Part shown: piece after piece, positions 30,607-40,910 of the stretch
Layout of the letters: every line of letters starts with the position of its first letter
Numbering within the stretch: the first letter of the stretch is position 1
Origin: Pseudomonas sp. Irchel 3A7
Lineage (GTDB): Bacteria > Pseudomonadota > Gammaproteobacteria > Pseudomonadales > Pseudomonadaceae
Assembly (NCBI RefSeq): GCF_900187565.1
Contig: NZ_FYED01000002.1
Coordinates: 305,193 to 369,192 of the forward strand
DNA length: 64,000 nt
Direction: 5' to 3'
Position numbers and translations under genes: made by a program
Notes under the pieces: generated by a model
What the model was told of the DNA's origin: nothing
What the model saw: only the letters and a program-made list of their open reading frames with translations
The model's database searches: none

Positions 30607-33600
30607 CTAGAAATCCCGCTTGTAGAAGATGTCCAGCGAACTGGCCACGCCGCCCGCCGCTTCGAGGTAGACCTTTTTGCTCAGTTTGTAGCGCAAGGCG
30701 ATGGTATTGGCCGGTTCGAACACGCCGACGCCATAGCGCAGGCTGAGCTTTTCGGAGAGGTTGCCGCTGGCGACCACGCTGGTGGTGTTGCCGCTGCCCT
30801 GGGTATCGAGCTGGAAATCCTCGATGCCCAGGTTCTTCGCGAGGCCGCCGGTCACCCCGGAACTGCCCATCAGCCCCAACCCGAGCGCCGCCTGGGCGAG
30901 CATGTTGTTGTCCTCGCCGCTGGTGCTCAGTGGACGCCCCAGCACCAGGTAAGACAGCGCCTGCTCCTGGCTCATGGCCGGCTCGGAGAAGATTTGCGTG
31001 GTCGGCTGCTCGGCACTGCCGCTCAAGCGAATACCGGCGATGACGTCATCGGTCTGGCGGATCGCCTCGATATCGAGGTACGGCTGGTCGATGGGACCGG
31101 CAAACAGCAGGCGCGCGCGGCGCACCGTGAGGCGCTGGCCGTAGGCACGATAACGTCCATCGTTGAGCCAAAGCTCGCCACGGGTATCCAGGTTGTCACC
31201 GATGTGCACCTGACCTTGCAGGTTCGCCGTAAGACCGAAACCGGCAAAGCTCAGTTTTTCCTCTCCGACCACCACATCGATGTCCATGACCGTGGCCATC
31301 GGTGGTTTGCCCTCTTCGGTCTGCTGGCCGATGATCACCGTGTCATCGGAGACCTTGACCGTCGACGGCGGCAACTCGCGAATGGTGATATCACCTTTGG
31401 GCACCCGCACTTTACCGGCGACCGCGAGCTTGTCGTCCTTGATCGAGATTTTCAGGTCCGGCGCCATTTCAAGCTTGGCGTAGGGTTCGACGGTGACCGG
31501 CAATTGCGAGCCCTTGAGCGCCAGGTCCACCACCAGTGCCTGGCCCCAGGCGATGCTGCCGTTAAGGCTGCCCTGCCCGGACTTGCCACTTTTCCAGCCG
31601 CCGTCGAGCTGCACGGTTTCACCGGCGATCACCGCCCGCAGCTGCAAAGCCTCGATCTCCATCGGCAACTCCGGCCCGGACATCTCGCCATCGCTGAGCA
31701 GCAGATTGCCGTTGACCTGCGGTGCCAGCAGCGTGCCTGCAAGGGTGCCACTGCCGTTCAAGCGCCCGGTCAGTTTCTCGACCATGGGCACGAACGGACG
31801 CGCCACCGACAGGTCCAGGCCGCTCAAGCGGAAGGAACCGGTCACGGGTTTGCTGTTCGCCAGCGGGTTGATCTGCGCCTGCACCATCAGTTCGCCGAGC
31901 TTGCCGCCGACGAAGTTCAGTTCGGTATCGATGCGCTTGGGCGTGAGTGTGCTGGTGAGTTTCAGGGTCTGGTACGGGAAGTCCAGCCACTGGTCCTTTT
32001 CCTTGACCCGCAACGTGCCGCCACTGGCGTCGATGCCGATCTGGCCGTTCGGGCCGCTGGCCGGAACATCCAATTGCACGTCAGCGTTGAGTCGGCCCTG
32101 CCAGGCAAAATCCTTCGGCAACCACTGGGCGAGGCTATCGATGGGAAATTGCTTGAGGTGATAACGCAGCTTCGGTTCAGGCATCAAGCGCTGATCCTCA
32201 CCGCACAGACTGGCCGGCCCGGACATCCAGCAATGGGCGCCGAAGTTGATCTTGCCGTCGGCCAGGCGTTCCAGCTTCGCCGGGCCTTGCAGTTTCCAGT
32301 CCTGGCCACCGGCCTGAATATCGCCGCTGGCCAGACGTCCACGCCAATTGCCCTTGTCCAGCGCGCCGTCCAGCCCGAGGGCCAGTTTCAGCTTCGGCCC
32401 TTGCAGGTCGAGATTCAGCTTCTGGTTCTTGATGTCGCCCTGGCCGCTGGCGGTCAAGGTGCCGAGCGAGGTATCGCCGGTCTGGATGCCGCTGCCCTTG
32501 AGGTCGATTTTCGCCCGTTGTGCACTGTCGAGGGTGGCGTCCAGGTTCAGGCTTTGCAGGCGATGATCGGCGAATGCCAGTTGCGAACCTTGCAGCCCGA
32601 GTTTGCCTTGGGGGGCCTTGAGTGTGCCGGCGACATCGACCCGGCCATTGATCTGGCCGCGCAATTGCGGCCACAGCTGTGCCAGGCGCGGCAACTTGAT
32701 GTCGATCTGCCCGACGAGTTTCTGTTGCAGGCTGCCCTTGCCGTTGATGCTGTTGTCACCGAGGCGAATTTGCAGCGCGTTCAGATTCCATTGCTCGCCA
32801 CCGCCATCGGCCTTGGCTTGCAGCACGGCCGGTTGGCCACGCAGTTTGCCCTTCAGATCAAGGTCGGCGTTGAGGCTGAGCGTTTCATTCTTCATTTCGC
32901 CTTTGCTGCGCAACGGTCCGGCAAGAGTGCCCGGCAGTTCCGCGACCCAGTACGCCGGGTTGATCGCCGAAAGATCCAGCGCGGTGTCCCAGGCAATGCC
33001 ATCGGCGAATTGCAGGTTCAGGTGCCCCTCTGCCTTGCCCTGCCCGGCGGTCAATTGAATCTGTTGCAGATAGATTTTCGTCAGGTCGCCGGCGAACGGG
33101 CTGGTCAGGCTGAATGCACCGGCCGGGCCGTCCAGCGCGGCATCGAAGTGGCCGAGGTACTTGCCGTCGGTGTAGGAGACTTCGCCTTTGAAGGTGCGCA
33201 AGGCGACTTCGGGCTCGTCAATCAGCGGATACAGGCGGTGCCACGGAAAATCCAGCCAATCGACTTTTGCTTCGGCACTCAAGCCTTTGCTCCAGTCCAG
33301 TTGCCCGGTGAGCTTGAGGCTTTGCTTGTCGCTGGCTGTCAAATCCAGCGCGGCGATCTGCGCGCCGTTGGCGTCGACCTTGCCTTGCAGCAGCAGCGCC
33401 ACCGGGCCTTGCTCGGCAGGCAACGTGGCTTTACCGAGCAACTGATAACCGTTTTTCAGATCGCCAGCGCCGCTGACCTCAAGCTGATTGAGTAACAGCG
33501 TGTCCGGCAAGTCGGCACTGGCCTTGAAGCCGTCCGCGGTGATGCGCACCTTGGCTGGCAAGTTCTCCACCAGCGGTTGCAGTTCGCCGCTCAGCTGTCC

Positions 33601-34296
33601 GTTCAGATAGCCGCTGCTGTCGGCTTTCAGGTTCAGGGTTTTGAGCAGGTCGCCATCGACCTTCAGGGCCAGCGCCCACGGTTCAGTACCCGGCGCCGGC
33701 AGGGTCAATTTGCCTTCAGCCTTGAGCGGCCAGTTGCCGGTCGGTTGCAGCAGGCCAGACAGATTCAGGCTCAGCTCGTCGCGTTGCAGTCGTACCGAAT
33801 CGATCTGCAAGCCGTTGACCGTCCAGTGCGCCGCCAATTGCAGGCCTTTAAGCTGTTCGCTGCCATTGAACAGCAGGCTGCCAACCTGAATGTCCCCCAA
33901 TTCGAGCGCCACGGGCAGCTGCAAATCCGGAAGACTGATCGGCCCGCCGCTCTCTTCCTGCGCACCGGGCGGGAATTGCAGGCTGACCTGATCAGCCTTC
34001 AACTGCTCGATACACAAGGTCATGCGCGTCAGGCACAACGGCGACCAGGCGAAAATCACCTTGTCCAGCTCGACACGGCTGGTGTCTTGCTGCCACAGAA
34101 CACGATCGGCGCTCCATTGCCCGCCCAAGCGCCCCTGGAAATTATCCAGGCTCAACCCCGGTACAAAGCCGAGCGCCCAGCGACTGCCCGTCGCCGTCCC
34201 CAGCACCGTGGTCAGCGTCAAAACCACCAACAGCAGCAGCGCCGTGATCGCCAGCAGCGTTACTTTCAAGCCACGCTTCACAAAAACAGGCTTCAC
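30607..34296 (-). CDS. tamB: Translocation and assembly module subunit TamB
   Basis: This 1229-residue envelope-spanning protein is anchored in the inner membrane by an N-terminal helix (LKVTLLAITALLLLVVLTLTTVLG). A long beta-taco lubricating phospholipid transfer or autotransporter assembly follows. The C-terminal TamB domain is clear (ELWLNDGRYRAYGQRLTVRRARLLFAGPIDQPYLDIEAIR and the ending SKKVYLEAAGGVASSLDIFYKRDF). It starts with GTG overlapping the tamA stop by four bases. Length and domain order are normal for the AsmA-like/TamB group. Confidence 0.95.
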   Translation of the reverse strand: MKPVFVKRGLKVTLLAITALLLLVVLTLTTVLGTATGSRWALGFVPGLSLDNFQGRLGGQWSADRVLWQQDTSRVELDKVIFAWSPLCLTRMTLCIEQLKADQVSLQFPPGAQEESGGPISLPDLQLPVALELGDIQVGSLLFNGSEQLKGLQLAAHWTVNGLQIDSVRLQRDELSLNLSGLLQPTGNWPLKAEGKLTLPAPGTEPWALALKVDGDLLKTLNLKADSSGYLNGQLSGELQPLVENLPAKVRITADGFKASADLPDTLLLNQLEVSGAGDLKNGYQLLGKATLPAEQGPVALLLQGKVDANGAQIAALDLTASDKQSLKLTGQLDWSKGLSAEAKVDWLDFPWHRLYPLIDEPEVALRTFKGEVSYTDGKYLGHFDAALDGPAGAFSLTSPFAGDLTKIYLQQIQLTAGQGKAEGHLNLQFADGIAWDTALDLSAINPAYWVAELPGTLAGPLRSKGEMKNETLSLNADLDLKGKLRGQPAVLQAKADGGGEQWNLNALQIRLGDNSINGKGSLQQKLVGQIDIKLPRLAQLWPQLRGQINGRVDVAGTLKAPQGKLGLQGSQLAFADHRLQSLNLDATLDSAQRAKIDLKGSGIQTGDTSLGTLTASGQGDIKNQKLNLDLQGPKLKLALGLDGALDKGNWRGRLASGDIQAGGQDWKLQGPAKLERLADGKINFGAHCWMSGPASLCGEDQRLMPEPKLRYHLKQFPIDSLAQWLPKDFAWQGRLNADVQLDVPASGPNGQIGIDASGGTLRVKEKDQWLDFPYQTLKLTSTLTPKRIDTELNFVGGKLGELMVQAQINPLANSKPVTGSFRLSGLDLSVARPFVPMVEKLTGRLNGSGTLAGTLLAPQVNGNLLLSDGEMSGPELPMEIEALQLRAVIAGETVQLDGGWKSGKSGQGSLNGSIAWGQALVVDLALKGSQLPVTVEPYAKLEMAPDLKISIKDDKLAVAGKVRVPKGDITIRELPPSTVKVSDDTVIIGQQTEEGKPPMATVMDIDVVVGEEKLSFAGFGLTANLQGQVHIGDNLDTRGELWLNDGRYRAYGQRLTVRRARLLFAGPIDQPYLDIEAIRQTDDVIAGIRLSGSAEQPTTQIFSEPAMSQEQALSYLVLGRPLSTSGEDNNMLAQAALGLGLMGSSGVTGGLAKNLGIEDFQLDTQGSGNTTSVVASGNLSEKLSLRYGVGVFEPANTIALRYKLSKKVYLEAAGGVASSLDIFYKRDF

Positions 34297-36020
34297 AACT
34301 CAGGCCCCATGGAAAAGTGCAGTCGAATGCCACCATCGTCGTCCATCGCATGGGCCAGGTCGAGGCGGATCGGCCCCACCGGCGAGACCCAGCGTACGCC
34401 GATACCGACCCCGGTCTTGAGGTTCGGCAGTTCGAGGGTATTGAAGGCGTTGCCTTGGTCGATAAAGGTCGCAACCCGCCATTTTTCAGCGACGGAGTAC
34501 TGATACTCGGCACTGGCGGTGACCATGTAACGGCCGCCGATGCGATCGCCCTGGTTGTTTTCCGGAGACAGGCTCTGGTAGTCGTAACCGCGCACGCTCT
34601 GGTCGCCACCGGCAAAGAACCGCAGCGAAGGCGGTATCGATTTATAGCCGTTGGTGGCACTGCCGCCAACCTGTACCCGACCGAGCAAACGGTGCTTGTC
34701 GAACACCGTGGTCAGGCCTTTGACCAGCGCCGTGCCGTACAGCAAGTTATTGTCCGAGCCTAAGCCTTCCTTGGCCACTTTGGTTTCGAACTCCAGACGA
34801 TAGCCGTTGTGCGGATCGATGCGATTGTCGCTTTTGAGGTACGAATAGCTCACGCCGGGCATCAGCAAGGTGCTGAGCCCGGAGTCATCGCCGAGCCGGT
34901 ATTCCTCGCGTTGCCACTTGAGCGACACCACCCGCTGCCAGCCGCTGGGTAACTTGCTGTGCCATTCCGGGCCCAGCGTCAGCAATTTGCTGAGGCTATC
35001 CTTGTCGGCGATTTCTTCGTTCTGATAACCACCGGCGAAACGCAGTTTGTCGGTCAGCGGTGGGTCCAGCGGGATGTCATAGAAGACGCCGACGTTTTGC
35101 CGCGGTGCTGAGATTTCGGTTTCCCAGCCATAGCTGTGGCCCTGTGGATTGACCCAGTGGCGGGTCCAGTTGGCCTTGACCCGTGGGCCGACGTCGGTGG
35201 AATAGCCCAGGCCCAGGCCCATGGTTCGCGGCTTGCGGGTTTCCAGTTTGACGTCCACCGGGATAACGTCACTTTTGGCTGTCGTGGGTGTGGCATCCAC
35301 CCGCACGCTCTCGAAATAACCGCTCGATTGCATCGCTTGACTGAGTTCGGCGATCAGTTCGGAGTCATAGGGCGTGCCGGCCTTGAACGGCACCATGCGT
35401 TGCAGCAGATCCTCGTCGAACGGCGTGTCGCCCTCGAAGCTGACCTTGCCCAGGGCATAACGCGGGCCGCTGTCGTAGATCAGTTCGATATCGGCCACAC
35501 CGGCCCGCGGGTCGACAGACAGCTTCGAACGGGTAAAACGGCCGCTGAAAAAACCGTAGCGCGAGGCCTGGTTCTGGATCAGGCGCTTGGCGTCGTCGTA
35601 CTGGCCATGGTTAAGCACGGCACCGGTTTGCAGCGCATGGCTCTTGGGCACACGAAAGGCTTTGAGGGACGCCGCCGGGCCGTCGACACGGATGGTGACG
35701 TTGCGCAAATGCACCGGCTCGCCGGGCTCGATGTTGAGTATCAGGCGCGGCGTCTTGCCGCCCTTCACATCGCTGTCAATCTGCGGCTGGTAATAACCCA
35801 GGGCCTGGGCAGCCTTGCGCGCCTGCTCTTCGGCGCCACGACTGAAGCGCAACAAGGCTTCTTCGTCACGATCGCCGAGACTGCCGATATAGCCCTCTAT
35901 ATTGGCTTTCAGTGCATCGTTGGACGGTTTGATCCGCACATCCAATTCACTTTGGGCCAGTGCCGCGCAGCTGCTGATCAGCATGAGCACGCCACTGGTA
36001 ATTCTTCCTGGAAACTTCAT
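34293..36020 (-). CDS. tamA: Translocation and assembly module subunit TamA
   Basis: This 575-residue Omp85-family outer-membrane protein partners with TamB. It has a signal peptide (MKFPGRITSGVLMLISSCAALA, cut before QSELDV), then POTRA domains over about residues 25-270 and a 16-strand barrel with the Omp85 motifs GLGYSTDVGPRVKANW and FFAGGDQSVRGYDYQSLSP. The C-terminus FSMGPEL fits a barrel end. The ATG at 36020 is chosen because the signal peptide starts there; the open frame extends 24 bases further. Confidence 0.94.
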   Translation of the reverse strand: MKFPGRITSGVLMLISSCAALAQSELDVRIKPSNDALKANIEGYIGSLGDRDEEALLRFSRGAEEQARKAAQALGYYQPQIDSDVKGGKTPRLILNIEPGEPVHLRNVTIRVDGPAASLKAFRVPKSHALQTGAVLNHGQYDDAKRLIQNQASRYGFFSGRFTRSKLSVDPRAGVADIELIYDSGPRYALGKVSFEGDTPFDEDLLQRMVPFKAGTPYDSELIAELSQAMQSSGYFESVRVDATPTTAKSDVIPVDVKLETRKPRTMGLGLGYSTDVGPRVKANWTRHWVNPQGHSYGWETEISAPRQNVGVFYDIPLDPPLTDKLRFAGGYQNEEIADKDSLSKLLTLGPEWHSKLPSGWQRVVSLKWQREEYRLGDDSGLSTLLMPGVSYSYLKSDNRIDPHNGYRLEFETKVAKEGLGSDNNLLYGTALVKGLTTVFDKHRLLGRVQVGGSATNGYKSIPPSLRFFAGGDQSVRGYDYQSLSPENNQGDRIGGRYMVTASAEYQYSVAEKWRVATFIDQGNAFNTLELPNLKTGVGIGVRWVSPVGPIRLDLAHAMDDDGGIRLHFSMGPEL

Positions 36021-36099
36021 AGGCGCGGATGCTATCACGGGCATGGATCACGAACATGGGAGCGTGATAGAGCCTGGCGTTGCTGGAAAGTTCTCGCTC

Positions 36100-36750
36100 T
36101 TATGCCGAGGCGGTTTGTACGACCTGAGGATTGGCGTGGAAAAACACATGCTCGCGAATCGGTCCTACGGCCACCTCGCCGATTTCCTCATAACCCTGTC
36201 GCTTGTAGAACTCCAGATAGCGCGGATTGCCGGTATCGAGCATCACCCCCTGAGAGCTTTCATCCACCGCGCACCAGTTATGCACCGCTTGCAGCAATTG
36301 CTCGCCGAAGTGTTTGCCCTGGAATTGCGGATGAATCCCCAGCAACGGCAGGACATGCACCGCGTCGGACGGGCTGCACGCCGCGACGGCATCGTGATAC
36401 TCCAGGTAGCGCCGGGTGCAGCGAAAGCCAGTGCTGAGCACCATCCGCAGGCGCCAGGCCCAACTTTCGGTGATGCCCAGCCGACGTTGCGGCGGCGCGA
36501 TCAGGGCGATGCCGATCAAACGGTCGTTGACCAACAGGCCGATGGCCGGCAAGTCCTGCAGGAAGTGCTGCTTGACCAGTTCCCGTACGGTGGCGCGCAC
36601 CCGTTGTTCATAGCCGGGGCGTTCCGACTCGAACAGGTAACTGAACGTCGGCTCGTGCCGGTAAGCCTGGTACAACAACGAACGCGCTTCGCGGGAATAG
36701 CCGCTGTCGAGCATGTGGATATCGGCGATGGCGGTGGAAGTTTCGGGCAT
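36100..36750 (-). CDS. GNAT-family acetyltransferase
   Basis: This 216-residue N-acetyltransferase-like protein has the acetyl-CoA loop as LLGIHPQFQGKHFGEQLLQAV (about 145-165) and a later VMLDTGNPRYLEFYKRQGYEEIGEV element, both typical of GNAT enzymes. The substrate is unknown. The ATG at 36750 is the first start after a non-family leader; the open frame continues to 36936 through a REP copy. It is monocistronic, between tamA and the divergent exonuclease III gene. Confidence 0.83.
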   Translation of the reverse strand: MPETSTAIADIHMLDSGYSREARSLLYQAYRHEPTFSYLFESERPGYEQRVRATVRELVKQHFLQDLPAIGLLVNDRLIGIALIAPPQRRLGITESWAWRLRMVLSTGFRCTRRYLEYHDAVAACSPSDAVHVLPLLGIHPQFQGKHFGEQLLQAVHNWCAVDESSQGVMLDTGNPRYLEFYKRQGYEEIGEVAVGPIREHVFFHANPQVVQTASA

Positions 36751-36870
36751 GACGGATGATCTCCCCGGCGCGGCTCGGGTGGCTGCGCTCTTTCTTATGG
36801 GTACGAGCCTGGCGGCAGGATTTACCTGCAACATAGAATCTCCCACAAAGGTATAGACCAGACTCGAAAC

Positions 36871-36897
36871 CTGTGGGAGCGGGCCTGCTCGCGAAGA
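36871..36897. repeat. single REP copy upstream of the GNAT gene
   Basis: One isolated copy of the repeat (variant GCGGGCCTGCTCGCGAAG) without a nearby inverted partner. It lies in the divergent gap between the acetyltransferase and exonuclease III genes. A short TCCCACA at 36841 may be a remnant of a partner. Confidence 0.75.
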
Positions 36898-37007
36898 GGC
36901 CGGCACTGCCAATGAAGATCTGACTGAAGAAGGCAAATCCCCTCCCCCAACACTGGCCCCATTGCACCATGTCAGCTAGCATCGCCCTTTTGCCAGGACT
37001 GCCGACC

Positions 37008-37820
37008 ATGAAGATTGTCTCCTTCAACATCAACGGGCTGCGCGCCCGTCCCCATCAGCTGGCGGCGCTGATTGAAAAGCACCAGCCCGATGTGATCGGC
37101 CTGCAGGAAACCAAGGTCCACGATGATCAGTTTCCGCTCGAAGAAATCAAGGCCCTGGGCTATCACGTGTATTTCCACGGGCAAAAGGGGCATTACGGCG
37201 TGGCCCTGCTCTCGCGTCAGGAGCCGATTGCGTTGCACAAAGGTTTCGCCACCGATGAAGAAGACGCGCAGCGGCGCTTCATCTGGGGCACATTCGCCGA
37301 CGCCAATGGCGTTCCGGTGACCATCATGAACGGCTATTTCCCACAAGGTGAAAGCCGCGACCACCCGACCAAATTCCCGGCCAAGCAACGTTTCTACAGC
37401 GATTTGCAGCAACTGCTGGAAAGCCAGTTCAAGAACGAACAGCCGCTGGTGGTCATGGGCGATGTGAACATTTCCCCGGAAGACTGCGACATCGGGATTG
37501 GCCCGGACAACATGAAGCGCTGGCTGAAAACCGGCAAATGCAGCTTCCTGCCGGAAGAGCGCGAGTGGATGGCCCGCTTGAAAAACTGGGGCCTGGTGGA
37601 CAGCTTCCGTCACCTCAACCCTGATGTGGCCGATCGTTTCAGCTGGTTCGACTACCGCAGTCGCGGTTTTGAAGACGAGCCCAAGCGCGGCCTGCGCATC
37701 GACTTGATCCTGGCGTCCCACGGCTTGCTGTCTCGGGTCAAGGATGCGGGCGTGGACTACGAGCTGCGCGGCATGGAGAAACCGTCGGATCATGCACCGA
37801 TCTGGCTTGAATTGAGCTGA
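37008..37820 (+). CDS. xthA: Exodeoxyribonuclease III
   Basis: This 270-residue AP endonuclease / 3'-5' exonuclease of the ExoIII family acts in base-excision repair. Conserved motifs are FNINGLRAR at the N-terminus, [13 protein letters not shown] with the metal-binding Glu, [38 protein letters not shown] and the terminal SDHAPIW with the catalytic His. The ATG at 37008 gives the normal N-terminus ([10 protein letters not shown]). An in-frame ATG at 36969 adds 13 residues not expected in the family. Confidence 0.95.
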   Translation: MKIVSFNINGLRARPHQLAALIEKHQPDVIGLQETKVHDDQFPLEEIKALGYHVYFHGQKGHYGVALLSRQEPIALHKGFATDEEDAQRRFIWGTFADANGVPVTIMNGYFPQGESRDHPTKFPAKQRFYSDLQQLLESQFKNEQPLVVMGDVNISPEDCDIGIGPDNMKRWLKTGKCSFLPEEREWMARLKNWGLVDSFRHLNPDVADRFSWFDYRSRGFEDEPKRGLRIDLILASHGLLSRVKDAGVDYELRGMEKPSDHAPIWLELS

Positions 37821-37845
37821 TCTCAAGCACAGCGCAATTCCCCCC

Positions 37846-37937
37846 TTGTGGGAGCGAGCCTGCTCGCGAAGGCGGCGGATCTATCGACATCTCTTTTGGA
37901 TGACAAACCGCATTCGCGAGCAGGCTCGCTCCCACAA
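37846..37937. repeat. REP doublet (REPIN) downstream of xthA
   Basis: Inverted GCGAGCCTGCTCGCGAAG copies with about 40 bases between them, shortly after the exonuclease III stop. Confidence 0.9.
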
Positions 37938-38010
37938 GGGAAAGCGTCATATTTCGGAAACCTTACTGACTTAATCTCCCGGCACCTCTTTCGCTATGTA
38001 AGGTGCCGGC

Positions 38011-39351
38011 ATGACACTGCGCGTGTTGTTCCTGTTGATGCTGTGCAACTGGCTGCCGTTGACGGCCTCGGCCAGCGGTTTGCCGACGCCCGAACAAGGC
38101 CCGGTGCTGCGCATCCAGGGTTCCAACACCATCGGCGCGGCATTGGGCCCGGCGTTGGTCGAAGGCTTGATGCGCCAACAGGGCCTTGTCAAAGTACACG
38201 CCGAGGCTGCGGACAACGCCAATGAACTGCGGATCGTCGGTGAAACCGCACAGGGACGCCGGGTCGAGGTAGAGCTGGCGGCTCATGGTTCCAGCACCGG
38301 CTTCAGCGCGCTGAAAACCGGCAGCGCCGATCTGGCGGCCTCATCACGTCCGATCAAGGATCGGGAGGTGGCTGACCTGAAGTCACTGGGTGATCTGAAA
38401 AGCCCTGGTGCCGAACAGGTCATCGCCATCGACGGCCTGGCGATCATCCTTCACCCGCAGAACCCGCTGAACCAACTCGACACCGTGCAACTGGCGCGTA
38501 TTTTCAGTGGCGAAGTCAACACCTGGGAAGAACTCGGCGGCAGCGGCGGGACGATTCATCTGTATGCGCGGGATGATCAGTCAGGCACCTACGACACCTT
38601 CAAGGAACTGGTCCTCAGTGGCCACGGGAAAACCCTCAGCGGCAGCGCGAAACGCTTCGAGTCCAGCGAACAGTTGTCCGACGCGGTCAGCCTCGACCCG
38701 CAAGGCATCGGTTTCATTGGTTTGCCTTACGTGCGCCAGGCCAAAGCCGTGGCGATTGTCGATGGTCAATCCCAGGCCATGCTGCCGCAGGGCAGCCTGA
38801 TTGCCACCGAAGACTATCCGCTGTCCCGCCGCTTGTTCTTTTACCTGCCGCCAAACGGAAAAAATCCCTGGGCCGAGGCACTGGTGGCCTTCGCCCAAAG
38901 CAGCCAGGGCCAGGCGATCGTTGCCGCCAACGGTTTCATCGCCCAGACCGTGCAGGCCATGGCCGTCACCCCCAATGCGCTGATGCCCGAGGGTTATCAG
39001 GGACTCAGTCGCCACGCCCAACGACTGAGCGTCAACTTTCGCTTCGAAGAAGGCAGCGCCAGCCTCGACAACAAGGCCCGGCAAGACCTGTCACGGGTAC
39101 TCGACTATATAAAGCAACATGACAAAACCGATCGACAGGTCACGCTGGTGGGTTTTGGCGATGCCAAGAGCGACCCGGCGCGTGCCGACCTGTTGTCGAA
39201 ACTGCGGGCCATGGCGGTACGGCGGGAACTGGTGAAAAGCGGCGTGGTGTTGCGCGAGATTCGCGGCTTCGGCGCCGAAATGCCGGTGGCGGCCAACAAC
39301 GCGGATGAAGGGCGGATCAAAAATCGGCGGGTGGAGGTTTGGGTGTATTGA
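38011..39351 (+). CDS. PstS-like binding domain fused to an OmpA peptidoglycan-binding domain
   Basis: This 446-residue secreted protein has a signal peptide (VLFLLMLCNWLPLTASASG). Residues of roughly 30-290 resemble a phosphate-binding PstS-type protein (IQGSNTIGAALGPALVEG, the HGSSTGFSAL loop, DDQSGTYDTFKELVL). The C-terminal part (about 330-446) is an OmpA-like domain (VNFRFEEGSASLDNKARQDLSRVLDYI ... NNADEGRIKNRRVEVWVY). The fusion would tether a ligand-binding domain to peptidoglycan. No permease or ATPase gene is adjacent, so a sensing or scavenging role is as likely as transport. Phosphate as ligand is inferred from the fold only. Confidence 0.85.
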   Translation: MTLRVLFLLMLCNWLPLTASASGLPTPEQGPVLRIQGSNTIGAALGPALVEGLMRQQGLVKVHAEAADNANELRIVGETAQGRRVEVELAAHGSSTGFSALKTGSADLAASSRPIKDREVADLKSLGDLKSPGAEQVIAIDGLAIILHPQNPLNQLDTVQLARIFSGEVNTWEELGGSGGTIHLYARDDQSGTYDTFKELVLSGHGKTLSGSAKRFESSEQLSDAVSLDPQGIGFIGLPYVRQAKAVAIVDGQSQAMLPQGSLIATEDYPLSRRLFFYLPPNGKNPWAEALVAFAQSSQGQAIVAANGFIAQTVQAMAVTPNALMPEGYQGLSRHAQRLSVNFRFEEGSASLDNKARQDLSRVLDYIKQHDKTDRQVTLVGFGDAKSDPARADLLSKLRAMAVRRELVKSGVVLREIRGFGAEMPVAANNADEGRIKNRRVEVWVY

Positions 39352-39368
39352 ATTGAAATGCTGACCAA

Positions 39369-39500
39369 TGTGGCGAGGGAGCTTGCTCCCGCTGGGTCGC
39401 GAAGCGGCCCCCAATCAGGTAACCCGGTCGTATCAGATGCGCCGGGTTGTCTGATTTGCGGTTGCTGCGCAACCGAGCGGGAGCAAGCTCCCTCGCCACA
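39369..39500. repeat. REP-like inverted doublet, second family
   Basis: GTGGCGAGGGAGCTTGCTCC at the left and its inverted partner at the right flank inner arms GTCGCGAAGCGG / GTTGCTGCGCAAC. It belongs to a different repeat family from the GCGAGCCTGCTCGCGAAG elements. It lies between convergent genes and may also help end transcription. Confidence 0.82.
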
Positions 39501-39506
39501 GAGGAC

Positions 39507-40736
39507 TTACTGCCCGCTACGCAGCATCTCTTTAGGCACGTACTTGCCGATTTCGAACTTGCCGATCGCCGCGCGGTGCACTTCGTCCGGGCCATCGGCC
39601 AGGCGCAGGGTGCGTTGCATCGCATACATGTAGGCCAGCGGGAAATCGTTCGACACCCCTGCCCCGCCATGGATCTGGATCGCCCGGTCGATCACCCGCA
39701 AGGCCACGTTCGGCGCCACCACCTTGATCTGCGCGATTTCGCTCTTCGCCACTTTGTTGCCGACGGTGTCCATCATGTACGCCGCTTTCAACGTCAACAG
39801 GCGGGCCATGTCGATTTCCATCCGCGAGTCGGCGATCTTGTCGATGTTGCCGCCCAGGCGCGCCAGCGGCTTACCGAACGCGGTGCGGTTCACCGAGCGT
39901 TTGCACATCAGTTCCAGCGCGCGCTCAGCCATGCCGATCGAGCGCATGCAGTGGTGAATCCGGCCTGGGCCAAGGCGACCTTGAGCAATCTCGAAGCCGC
40001 GTCCTTCGCCCAGCAGGACGTTTTCGTACGGCACCCGTACGTTTTCAAACAGCACTTCGGCGTGACCGTGGGGTGCATCGTCATAACCGAACACCGGCAG
40101 CGGACGCACGATTTTCACGCCGGGGGTATCGACCGGAACCAGAATCATCGAATGTTGCGCGTGGCGTGGCGCGTCGGGATTGCTCAGCCCCATGAAGATC
40201 AGGATCTTGCAACGTGGGTCACAGGCGCCGGAAGTCCACCATTTCTTGCCGTTGATCACCCATTCGTCGCCATCACGCACTGCGCGGGCCGCCATGTTGG
40301 TGGCATCGGAGGACGCAACGTCCGGTTCGGTCATGGCGAACGCCGAGCGGATCTCGCCGCGCAGCAGTGGTTCCAGCCAGCGTTGTTTCTGTTCTTCGTT
40401 GGCGTAACGCACCAGCACTTCCATGTTGCCGGTGTCCGGCGCCGAGCAGTTGAACGGCTCCGGCCCCAGCAACGAGCGGCCCATGATTTCCGCCAGCGGC
40501 GCGTATTCAAGGTTGGTCAGGCCGGCGCCGAGCTCGGACTCAGGCAGAAACAAATTCCACAAGCCTTCGGCCTTGGCCTTGAGTTTGAGTTCTTCCATGA
40601 TCGCGGTCGGCTGCCAGCGATCGCCTTCGGCAACCTGGCGCTCGAACACGGCTTCGGCGGGATAGACGTAGGTGTCCATGAACGCGGTCACGCGCTCACG
40701 CAGTTCTTGCACCTTGGGCGAATAAGCGAAATCCAT
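39507..40736 (-). CDS. Acyl-CoA dehydrogenase family protein
   Basis: This 409-residue FAD flavoprotein oxidises an acyl-CoA thioester to the enoyl-CoA. Features include an N-terminal helical domain, the [38 protein letters not shown] flavin-binding block, and the C-terminal [15 protein letters not shown] and [21 protein letters not shown] segments. The ATG at 40736 ([12 protein letters not shown]) is chosen; upstream in-frame starts are TTG only. It is divergent from a LysR gene that may control it. The chain-length preference is unknown. Confidence 0.88.
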   Translation of the reverse strand: MDFAYSPKVQELRERVTAFMDTYVYPAEAVFERQVAEGDRWQPTAIMEELKLKAKAEGLWNLFLPESELGAGLTNLEYAPLAEIMGRSLLGPEPFNCSAPDTGNMEVLVRYANEEQKQRWLEPLLRGEIRSAFAMTEPDVASSDATNMAARAVRDGDEWVINGKKWWTSGACDPRCKILIFMGLSNPDAPRHAQHSMILVPVDTPGVKIVRPLPVFGYDDAPHGHAEVLFENVRVPYENVLLGEGRGFEIAQGRLGPGRIHHCMRSIGMAERALELMCKRSVNRTAFGKPLARLGGNIDKIADSRMEIDMARLLTLKAAYMMDTVGNKVAKSEIAQIKVVAPNVALRVIDRAIQIHGGAGVSNDFPLAYMYAMQRTLRLADGPDEVHRAAIGKFEIGKYVPKEMLRSGQ

Positions 40737-40910
40737 GGGCAGCTCTACCTTTTCGAGGGTTTCAGAGGAGTTGTTCAAGACATGCGATCGATGCTAGAAC
40801 AGCTACGAAAATTTACCTAGCCTATTCTCGGCGTGTATTAACATTCATCACCGATATATGATCGACTGATAGCCAAGGCTACCCGTCCACACAATAAGAG
40901 AGCCGCGTAA

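Noticed and set aside
30478..33495. 1005-residue plus-strand frame opposite tamB
   Set aside because: tamB on the minus strand has family motifs and operon context; the plus-strand product begins inside a REP doublet and shows no conserved features.
40737..40910. LysR-type operator in the acyl-CoA dehydrogenase / LysR gap
   Set aside because: Only weak T-N11-A candidates were found, not distinguishable from background in an A+T-rich stretch.
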